From Mycobacterium sp. (lineage in GTDB: Bacteria; Actinomycetota; Actinomycetes; Mycobacteriales; Mycobacteriaceae): a stretch of DNA of 5,043 nt. Below, piece by piece: positions 1-5,043 of this stretch (positions are counted from its first letter, which is position 1; every line of letters begins with the position of its first letter). The notes beneath the pieces are model-generated. The model searched no databases. It was given only the letters and a program-made list of their open reading frames with translations, and was not told where the DNA came from. The position numbers and the translations under genes were made by a program. The stretch is taken from positions 1 through 5,043 of the forward strand of contig JAHFVB010000087.1 of assembly GCA_023264755.1 (NCBI GenBank), read 5' to 3'.

Positions 1-441
1 CTCGGCGCGTTCGCGGTGGTCAGCGTGGTGCGCAACGCCAGTGGTGACGAAGAGACCGACATGACGCGGTGGGCCGGATTGGGCCGCCGCCATCCCTTCG
101 TGGGAGTGGTGTTCTCGCTATTCCTACTCGCGTTCGCCGGTATTCCGCTGACCAGTGGTTTCGTCAGCAAGTTCGCGGTGTTCAAGGCGGCCGCCGAGGG
201 CGGCGCCGCCCCGCTGGTGATCGTCGGCGTGATCGCGAGCGCCGTCGCGGCGTACTTCTACGTGCGGGTCATCGTGTTGATGTTCTTCACCGATCCACCC
301 GAGGACGCGCCGACCGTCGTCGTGCCGACGGCGCTGAGCACCGCGACCATCACCCTGACCGCGGCGATCACGCTGCTGCTGGGCGCGCTGCCGCAACCAC
401 TGCTGGACTTGGCCAACCACGCCAATCACTTCCTGCGTTGA
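1..441 (+). CDS. nuoN: NADH-quinone oxidoreductase subunit N, C-terminal part (5' end outside window)
   Basis: This is the last 146 residues of NuoN, one of the three antiporter-like proton-pumping subunits in the membrane arm of respiratory complex I, which passes electrons from NADH to the quinone pool. The reading frame is open from base 1 and ends at TGA 439-441. Visible hallmarks are the LGAFAVVSVVR opening, a GLGRRHPF loop, the conserved segment LAFAGIPLTSGFVSKFAVFK (about residues 38-57 of the visible part), and the helix SAVAAYFYVRVIVLMFF. A last hydrophobic helix (TITLTAAITLLLGALPQ) is followed by a short polar tail ending in HANHFLR. The visible part thus holds about four membrane segments. 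A full NuoN is roughly 480-530 residues, so about two thirds lie to the left. nuoN normally closes the nuoA-N operon, which fits the convergent gene that follows. NuoL and NuoM are paralogues, but the short C-terminus without the long lateral helix of NuoL and the LAGIPLTSGF wording favour NuoN. Confidence 0.93.
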   Translation, partial: LGAFAVVSVVRNASGDEETDMTRWAGLGRRHPFVGVVFSLFLLAFAGIPLTSGFVSKFAVFKAAAEGGAAPLVIVGVIASAVAAYFYVRVIVLMFFTDPPEDAPTVVVPTALSTATITLTAAITLLLGALPQPLLDLANHANHFLR

Positions 442-637
442 GCGGTGGCCCCTGCACGACGGCGGCTACCCCCACCACTCGATGAGCGAGGCGTTCAACC
501 AGCTCGTCGGCACCCTCCCCTGAAACCGGCTCTTCGCAGTTGAGGGTGTAGAGCCGGTCGGCGTCATTGCCCGGGTGGGGTTCGAGGTCTCCCGACACGA
601 GGGTTCCTGCGCCCGCTTCTGCTGCGTCGATCTTCAT
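368..637 (-). CDS. Weak candidate small ORF, 89 residues, hypothetical
   Basis: This minus-strand ORF begins at ATG 637-635, with GGAAG (648-644) six bases upstream as a possible ribosome binding site, 78 bases after the stop of the LuxR-type regulator. The protein would start MKIDAAEAGAGTLVSGDLEP and continue with HPGNDADRLYTLNCEEP. I recognise no family, membrane segment or motif. In favour are the Shine-Dalgarno spacing and about three quarters G/C at third positions in the first 38 codons. Against it, the last 74 bases lie antisense within the 3' end of nuoN, third-position G/C falls to about two thirds at 443-520 where the plus strand looks more coding, and the tail is low-complexity Ala/Pro. 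It could equally be non-coding spacer. Confidence 0.2.
   Translation of the reverse strand: MKIDAAEAGAGTLVSGDLEPHPGNDADRLYTLNCEEPVSGEGADELVERLAHRVVGVAAVVQGPPLNAGSDWRGWPSPAVVAAARPAAA
443..523 (+). pseudogene. Possible 3' remnant of an unidentified gene
   Basis: Directly after nuoN, in a different frame, a run of 26 codons (443-520) followed by TGA 521-523 has G or C at every third position. The mix of first and second positions also looks like real coding sequence. The reading is WPLHDGGYPHHSMSEAFNQL and onward, ending VGTLP. There is no plausible start with a ribosome binding site: the only ATG, at 482, would give 13 codons. Upstream the frame runs into nuoN. This looks like the tail of a gene whose front was lost at a deletion or recombination junction. 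I do not recognise the family, and chance cannot be excluded over so short a stretch. The weak minus-strand ORF at 368-637 covers the same bases and is unlikely to be real if this is. Confidence 0.25.
525..558. terminator. Inverted repeat between convergent genes, possible bidirectional terminator
   Basis: ACCGGCTCT at 525-533 pairs perfectly with AGAGCCGGT at 550-558, giving a 9-bp stem (6 G-C pairs) with a 16-base loop. It starts one base after the TGA at 521-523 and sits between the ends of two convergent genes, where a terminator is expected. No T-run follows on either strand. Terminators without a U-tract have been proposed in mycobacteria, but the loop is long, so the call is tentative. 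Confidence 0.4.
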
Positions 638-715
638 GAACCGCTTCCAGCGAGTAGCACTGCCATCGCCAGGCCGCCCAATGCTTTTCGCTTGCCGAGC
701 TGACCTCAAAGGGCA

Positions 716-3700
716 CTAGGCGTGCCGCGCTGCTTCTTGAGCGAGTTGAATCCGTGATGTCAGGCCGAGTTTGGCGTAGACGTGGCTGATGTGCGTCTGC
801 ACTGTCCGCGGTGACACGAAGAGCTTCGCGGCGATGGCGCTGTTCGACAGTCCTCCTGCGGCGAGTTGTACGACGTCGTGCTCGGCGGGCGTCAATGAGG
901 CCCAGCCTTTTGCCGGGCGTTTGCGTTCGCCGTGGCCGCGTTGCGCGTAGGCGATAGCCTCCGGAGCGGAGAGCGCAGCGCCCTCGGCCCATCCGGATGC
1001 AAAGTCATTCTCGCCCAGATCATTACGCAGGGCGGCGATCGAAGCGTCGTAGTCCGCCTGGTAAATCTGGAAGCGGACTTCGCTCGTGCGGTGCCGCATT
1101 GCTGCTGCCGCGGCAAAGAGCCGGACTGCTTCTGCATAGCTGCCGGTCTCGGCGGCCGAGACGGCCAGGCACTCGATGGCGTCGGATATGCCCAAATGAG
1201 CCTGTACCGCGGTGCCACACACCAGTGCGGCATGGGCGTCGCGCTCAGCTTGTCCTGCTTGGCCTTGCGCCCTGGCCACACGTGCACGCATCGTCAGGGC
1301 CACCATCTTGTGCCACCCGTTGGTCGCACCTACGGCGTCGTCGGCCAACCGGCGGGCTGTGCTCAGGTCGCCCCTCGACAGGGCTGCCTGGACCATCGGT
1401 GACATGAAAGTCGCTGCGACGTCTGGTTGCTGACTCATGATCGGCCAGCCCGCCTGGCTGGCCTCGGCAGCCGCGGCGACGTCGCCTGCGGCAAGGGCGG
1501 CATGGGCCAGTGCGCAGTAGGCCACCCCGGGGTAGATGCCACCGGCCTGCGCTGCAGCCTGGACGGCCTCGGTGGCCACACTGCGGGCCGCGGCGACGTC
1601 TCCGTGATATGCGAGCGCCTGAGCTTGGCATTCCAGGGCGATGGTTTTCACCACGACATCGGCGCACGCATCGGCTTCGGCGGCGACCTGACCGAGTTGT
1701 TCGATCGCCGCAGTGAGATCGCCGCACCACAGCTGCGCCCATCCGAGGTAGAAGCGGCACATGCGCGAATCGAAGGGGTTTCCGATTGCATCAGCGATGT
1801 CACGGCCTTCTGCGGCTGCTTCGCGTACTGCGACGGGGTCGCCGGCAACAAATCCGCCAAGCCCCTCCCAGGTGAGCATGTGGCTCAGTGTCCACTCGTC
1901 GCCCAGTGCGCGGACGAGGTCCATCGCTTCGATGAAATACGGCCGTCCGTCCGCGGACAGGAAACCGCTGGTGTAGCAGCGGGCGATAAGGGCACGGGCC
2001 AGCAAGGCCTGGTCGTCCACCGTGCGGGCCAAATCCAATGCGTGTTGGGCCCGTTCAACGCTGTGCTCGATACCCCATTTACCCATCCAGGCGTCAAGCA
2101 ATGCCTTGTCGGCGAGCGCGCGTGCCTGCACCGCTGTGGAGATGCCGGCGTCGTCATCAGTGTCGGTGAGCACCGCATCGAACCAGGACGCGCCCTCACC
2201 GATGCGGCCACGGCCCATCCAGAGTCGTTGCAGTGCTGAAGCCAGCACCAGTGCGAGCTCTGTTTCGGACTGGTCGCGGCTCCAGGCGAACGCGGCTCGT
2301 AGATTGTCGATTTCGATGTCGGCTTGGGCGAGAAGCTGTGCATTGCTGGCCCGCCCCGCGGCGTCGAGCCGAGTGGCCATGGCGGTGTAGTGGTCGCGGT
2401 GGCATGCCCGGACGGCATCGGCTTCGCCGGACTCGCCGAGTTTTTCCTGTGCGTATTGGCGCACAGTCTCGAGCAGTTGGTACCGAGTGCGGCTACCGGT
2501 GACTTCGGTCACCACCAGCGATTTTTCGACGAGCAGGGTGAGCAGATCGACGACCTGATGGCTTGCTATGTCGCCGCCGCCGGTGACTGCACTTGCTGCG
2601 TCGAGGTCGAAGCCGCCCATGAATGCGGCCAGCCGCCGAAACAGGATCCGCTCGGGCTCGGTAAGTAACGCGTGCGACCAGTCCACCGAAGCTCGCAATG
2701 TCTGCTGGCGTCGTACTGCAGTGCGCGCACCACCGGTCAGTAACCGGAAGCGGTTGTGCAGGCTGTCTCGAATTTCGTTGAGCGACAATGATCGAACTCG
2801 TGCTGCGGCGAGTTCGATGGCTAACGGGATGCCATCGAGGCGACGGCAGAGCTCCCCGACTGTCGCTATGTCGGCATCGACGGTGAAGTCAGGTCGGACC
2901 AGGCGGGCCCGCTCGGTGAACAGTTCGATCGCTTCGTCGGCAACCGGTAGGGACGGCACCTGCCATGTCACCTCGCCGGCTACTGCAAGCGGCTCCCTGC
3001 TGGTGGCTAGTAACGTCAAGCCGGAGCAGCTACCCACCAGGGTCTCGACGAGTTCGGCACACACCTCGATTAAGTGTTCGCAATTGTCGACCACCATGAG
3101 TGTCCTGCGTGCACCGACGAAACGCGTGAGTGCCTCAAGGGTCGAATTGCCGGGCTGGTCCGGCAGGCCGAGTGCCCGAGCGGTAACGGTAGGCACGATA
3201 TCTGGATCGGTAATCGGTGCCAGATCGACAAACCAGACGCCATCAGGAAACGTGCCCGCCACCTGTTCGGCAACCTGGATCGCCAGCCGGGTTTTGCCGA
3301 CTCCACCAGCACCGGTGAGCGTGATCAGTCGGCCGTCGGCCACGAGCCGCGCGACGTCAGCGATCTCCGTACGCCGGCCGACGAAGCTTGTCAGTTGCAC
3401 TGGAAGATTCGGGACAGCAGCGGTATTCGACGTACGTAACGGTGGGAACGTGTTCGGCAGCTCGGGATGGCACAGCTGCAACACTCGCTCCGGGCGCGGC
3501 AGGTCGCGTAACGGATGCACACCAAGATCAATCAACGAAGCATCGGCGGGCAGCGCATCGATCACCACGTCGCTGGTCGTGCCTGAGAGCACGGTCTGCC
3601 CGCCGTGCGCGAGATCGCGCAGTCGCGCCGTCCGGTTGATCGTCGGGCCGATGTAGTTGCCGTCGTCACGGAGTTGAACGTCGCCGGTGTGCAACCCAAT

Positions 3701-4030
3701 CCGCAACCTGATGGGCATCGGTGCGACCCGTTGGAGCTCAAGTGCGCACGCGATGGCATCGCTAGCGCGGGCGAACGCAATGACGAAGCTGTCGCCTTCG
3801 CCCTGCTCGACCGGACGCACCCCGTTGTGGTCGGCGATGGCCTGCGACACCGCGCAATCGAGTAGTGCGATGGCCGTGGTCAGCTCGCTCGGTTGGGATT
3901 GCCACAGCCGGGTCGAGCCCTCGATGTCGGCCAGCAGCAGCGTCACCGTTCCCGTCGGCAGCGTGGTCCGCGTCACCAGGTCGTTCCCGCGCGAGGACAC
4001 CAACTCCGCGCTTGGATCCGCTTCGGTCAT
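716..4030 (-). CDS. LuxR-family transcriptional regulator with N-terminal class III nucleotide cyclase and NB-ARC ATPase (Rv0386-like)
   Basis: This is a cytoplasmic signalling protein of about 1,104 residues that joins a nucleotide cyclase to a DNA-binding regulator. With ATG 4030 as residue 1, the class III cyclase homology domain spans about 24-185. It has metal-binding Asp35 (LLLADIEGST) and Asp80 (EQGEGDSF), and the transition-state residues Asn132 and Arg136 (NRTAR). The substrate-selecting Lys and Asp are replaced by Gln76 and Asn125. The NB-ARC/AAA-type ATPase spans about 210-480, with Walker A GAGGVGKT at 240-247, Walker B LMVVDN ending near Asp315, TSRE at 343-346 and GIPLAIELAAAR at 400-411. 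An Ala-rich helical TPR-like region follows at about 560-1000. A LuxR helix-turn-helix closes the protein at about 1046-1100 (LTPAEHDVV, then SPRTVQTHISHVYAKLGL). The stop is TAG 718-716. The architecture matches M. tuberculosis Rv0386 and its relatives (1,085 residues in Rv0386, as recalled). The frame is open to GTG 4099, with ATGs at 4072 and 4066. ATG 4030 is preferred because upstream residues do not resemble the family and regulatory-looking sequence lies just upstream. No start has a good Shine-Dalgarno. DNA targets and ligand are unknown. Confidence 0.93.
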   Translation of the reverse strand: MTEADPSAELVSSRGNDLVTRTTLPTGTVTLLLADIEGSTRLWQSQPSELTTAIALLDCAVSQAIADHNGVRPVEQGEGDSFVIAFARASDAIACALELQRVAPMPIRLRIGLHTGDVQLRDDGNYIGPTINRTARLRDLAHGGQTVLSGTTSDVVIDALPADASLIDLGVHPLRDLPRPERVLQLCHPELPNTFPPLRTSNTAAVPNLPVQLTSFVGRRTEIADVARLVADGRLITLTGAGGVGKTRLAIQVAEQVAGTFPDGVWFVDLAPITDPDIVPTVTARALGLPDQPGNSTLEALTRFVGARRTLMVVDNCEHLIEVCAELVETLVGSCSGLTLLATSREPLAVAGEVTWQVPSLPVADEAIELFTERARLVRPDFTVDADIATVGELCRRLDGIPLAIELAAARVRSLSLNEIRDSLHNRFRLLTGGARTAVRRQQTLRASVDWSHALLTEPERILFRRLAAFMGGFDLDAASAVTGGGDIASHQVVDLLTLLVEKSLVVTEVTGSRTRYQLLETVRQYAQEKLGESGEADAVRACHRDHYTAMATRLDAAGRASNAQLLAQADIEIDNLRAAFAWSRDQSETELALVLASALQRLWMGRGRIGEGASWFDAVLTDTDDDAGISTAVQARALADKALLDAWMGKWGIEHSVERAQHALDLARTVDDQALLARALIARCYTSGFLSADGRPYFIEAMDLVRALGDEWTLSHMLTWEGLGGFVAGDPVAVREAAAEGRDIADAIGNPFDSRMCRFYLGWAQLWCGDLTAAIEQLGQVAAEADACADVVVKTIALECQAQALAYHGDVAAARSVATEAVQAAAQAGGIYPGVAYCALAHAALAAGDVAAAAEASQAGWPIMSQQPDVAATFMSPMVQAALSRGDLSTARRLADDAVGATNGWHKMVALTMRARVARAQGQAGQAERDAHAALVCGTAVQAHLGISDAIECLAVSAAETGSYAEAVRLFAAAAAMRHRTSEVRFQIYQADYDASIAALRNDLGENDFASGWAEGAALSAPEAIAYAQRGHGERKRPAKGWASLTPAEHDVVQLAAGGLSNSAIAAKLFVSPRTVQTHISHVYAKLGLTSRIQLAQEAARHA

Positions 4031-4037
4031 GTCGGTC

Positions 4038-4043
4038 AGTATC
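4038..4043 (-). promoter_or_regulatory. Possible -10 element of a leaderless promoter for the LuxR-type regulator
   Basis: On the minus strand GATACT (4043-4038) matches TATAAT at four of six positions, including the key A2 and T6. It ends seven bases before ATG 4030, the spacing expected if transcription begins on the A of the start codon. No start of this gene has a Shine-Dalgarno, and leaderless mRNAs are common in mycobacteria. The -35 region (around 4061-4066, ATGTTT) is poor, so the call is tentative. Confidence 0.25.
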
Positions 4044-4047
4044 GGAC

Positions 4048-4059
4048 CCGCACGTGCGG
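4048..4059. promoter_or_regulatory. 12-bp perfect palindrome in the divergent promoter region, candidate operator
   Basis: CCGCACGTGCGG is a perfect inverted repeat around a CACGTG core. It lies 18 bases upstream of ATG 4030 of the LuxR-type gene and about 195 bases upstream of the SDR start. It would fall in the spacer of the possible regulator promoter, where a bound dimeric protein could block RNA polymerase. If the regulator instead starts at GTG 4099, the palindrome is inside its coding sequence. Which protein binds it, if any, cannot be told from sequence. Confidence 0.3.
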
Positions 4060-4253
4060 AAAACATCAGCATCGACGCGTATTGCGCCCATTCGATCACG
4101 CGAAATACGCACGCGACGTCGAAATCTACGTGTCGCTACCGATGATGTGCATCCTCTCGATCGGCACAGTCGACCTGGCGCCGCTTCCTGCGCGCCCGAG
4201 CGGCAACCCACCAAGGACTGCCGTCCGCCGCTCTACCAGTTTTGGAGAAACTC
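4060..4253. other. Remainder of the divergent intergenic region
   Basis: This is the rest of the non-coding stretch between the two divergent start codons. It should carry the promoter of the SDR gene, but I find no convincing -10/-35 pair for it. No ORF with coding character, RNA gene or repeat longer than a few bases is visible. A short imperfect direct repeat (CGAAATACG / CGAAATCTACG, about 4101-4130) and GATG-TG-CATC (4144-4153) are within chance expectation. Confidence 0.5.
4244..4249 (+). promoter_or_regulatory. Ribosome binding site that fixes the GTG start of the SDR gene
   Basis: GGAGAA lies with its GGAG core ending six bases before GTG 4254, an ideal Shine-Dalgarno distance. It selects this GTG, whose product begins MKPQFDGKVAFITGAARGQG as expected for the family, over the in-frame TTG at 4242 that overlaps the site itself. 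Confidence 0.75.
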
Positions 4254-5043
4254 GTGAAACCACAATTCGACGGCAAAGTCGCATTCATCACCGGCGCCGC
4301 CCGCGGACAAGGTCGCTCGCACGCGGTGCGATTCGCTGAGCAGGGCGCCGATGTCATCGCAGTCGACCTTTGCGAACAGATCGCGAGCGTGCCCTATCCG
4401 TTGGCCACCCCAGAAGACCTGGACGAAACAGTCAACCTTGTCGAAAAGACCGGACGCCGCATCGTCGCCGAGCGCGCCGACGTCCGAGACGTCGACCGTT
4501 TGACAGCCGTGGTCGAGCGCGGGGTAGCCGAACTGGGGCGCCTGGACTTCGTGCTCGCCAATGCCGGCGTGATACCCGACGGGCAATCCACACATCAACT
4601 CCCCGCCTACCTCGATGCGATCGACGTCATGCTCAACGGCGCGTACTTCACGATCGAGGCCGCGCTGCCGGCGCTGCTGGGCCACGGCGAGGGTGGCGCC
4701 ATCGTCATCACCAGCTCGGCAGCGGCATTCAGATCGCCCAGCCCGAGCTTCAGCACGAAGAATCACGGCTGGGCGGGCTACGCGGCCGCCAAAGCCGGTG
4801 TCATCGGTCTGATGAACTACTACGCAAACACGCTCGCCGAGAAGAACATTCGCGTCAATACCGTGCACCCAACCGCTGTCGCGACCCCGATGATCGTCAA
4901 TAACTACTTCGACCGATACGCAGTCGAGCACCCGGAGTTCGCGGCGGCGATGCAGAATCTACTTCCGGTGGCCTTGGTCGAACCCAGCGACATCAGCGAC
5001 GCGATGATCTACCTCTGCGGCCAGTCCGGACGATACGTCACCG
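4254..5043 (+). CDS. Mycofactocin-coupled type SDR family oxidoreductase (3' end outside window)
   Basis: This is a classical-type short-chain dehydrogenase/reductase, 263 residues visible; relatives are about 270-285, so only a short tail is missing. It should oxidise an alcohol or reduce a carbonyl in the cytoplasm; the substrate is unknown. The Rossmann dinucleotide motif TGAARGQG is at 13-20, with Asp38 at the end of strand 2 favouring NAD(H) over NADP(H). Next are DV at 76-77, NAG at 103-105 and the catalytic set Asn128, Ser155, Tyr176 and Lys180 (YAAAK). HPTAVATPM at 205-213 is the nicotinamide-side loop. The stretch at 40-69, containing SVPYPLATPEDLDETV and GRR, is the insertion typical of the mycofactocin-coupled SDR family (carveol-dehydrogenase-like), whose members hold NAD tightly and are thought to be recycled by the peptide-derived redox cofactor mycofactocin. 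The Ser155-Tyr176 distance is 21 residues, against about 13 in classical SDRs, so the loop facing the substrate is enlarged. The gene diverges from the LuxR-type regulator. Start is GTG with a good ribosome binding site. The SDR call is certain; the subfamily is likely. Confidence 0.92.
   Translation, partial: MKPQFDGKVAFITGAARGQGRSHAVRFAEQGADVIAVDLCEQIASVPYPLATPEDLDETVNLVEKTGRRIVAERADVRDVDRLTAVVERGVAELGRLDFVLANAGVIPDGQSTHQLPAYLDAIDVMLNGAYFTIEAALPALLGHGEGGAIVITSSAAAFRSPSPSFSTKNHGWAGYAAAKAGVIGLMNYYANTLAEKNIRVNTVHPTAVATPMIVNNYFDRYAVEHPEFAAAMQNLLPVALVEPSDISDAMIYLCGQSGRYVT

Noticed and set aside
412..429. Tandem 9-bp near-repeat GCCAACCAC / GCCAATCAC at the end of nuoN
   Set aside because: Only two copies, one mismatch, encoding ANHANH in a non-conserved tail; no sign of function.
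712..726. GGCAC-N5-GTGCC hairpin overlapping the regulator stop codon
   Set aside because: A 5-bp stem with no T-tract is too short to call a terminator and is expected by chance.
1427..2239. Plus-strand ORF of 270 codons opposite the TPR-like region
   Set aside because: It has no domain or ribosome binding site and unusual composition; best explained as a shadow of the regulator's codon bias.
2568..3656. Plus-strand ORF of 362 codons opposite the ATPase part of the regulator
   Set aside because: It is Ser/Arg-rich with no recognisable domain and lies fully antisense to a gene with intact motifs; long antisense frames are expected in GC-rich coding DNA.
4144..4153. GATG-TG-CATC dyad in the divergent intergenic region as an SDR operator
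   Set aside because: Four-base arms are not distinguishable from chance, and there is no second copy.
4233..4931. Minus-strand ORF of 232 codons opposite the SDR gene
   Set aside because: The opposite strand encodes an SDR with complete cofactor and catalytic motifs and a good ribosome binding site; the antisense frame shows no family resemblance.
1..5043. CRISPR arrays, insertion sequences, tRNA or rRNA genes, toxin-antitoxin or phage-defence genes
   Set aside because: No spaced repeats, transposase motifs, terminal inverted repeats or RNA gene sequences were seen; the NB-ARC-type ATPase belongs to a LuxR regulator, not an obvious defence protein.

Overview
The window is GC-rich DNA from an actinobacterium, most likely a non-tuberculous mycobacterium or close relative. 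Three things point there. The first gene is an actinobacterial-type NuoN 3' end. The central gene has the cyclase / NB-ARC / TPR / LuxR layout of the Mycobacterium tuberculosis Rv0386 family. The last gene has the extended cofactor-domain sequence of mycofactocin-associated short-chain dehydrogenases (SDRs). The assignment rests on recalled family sequences; no search was run.

Layout: (1) positions 1-441, plus strand, hold the 3' end of nuoN, normally the last gene of the 14-gene complex I operon. (2) Positions 442-715 are a convergent spacer with no confident gene. It contains a short coding-like stretch on the plus strand ending at a TGA (521-523), a perfect 9-bp inverted repeat just behind it (525-558), and a weak minus-strand small ORF. 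(3) Positions 716-4030, minus strand, encode a regulator of about 1,104 residues with a class III nucleotide cyclase domain, an NB-ARC/AAA-type ATPase, a long helical TPR-like region and a C-terminal LuxR helix-turn-helix. (4) Positions 4031-4253 are a divergent intergenic region with a perfect 12-bp palindrome and a possible leaderless promoter facing the regulator. (5) Position 4254 to the right edge, plus strand, is an SDR lacking only its last few residues.

The regulator and the SDR are transcribed away from each other from a shared 223-bp region, so the regulator may control the SDR or itself, but only the arrangement suggests this. nuoN looks functionally unrelated and only marks the end of a conserved operon. 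I see no CRISPR array, insertion sequence, RNA gene or clearly new system. The most interesting points are the Gln/Asn pair that replaces the usual Lys/Asp substrate-selecting pair in the cyclase, the palindrome in the divergent promoter region, the extended active-site loop of the SDR, and the possible gene remnant behind nuoN.
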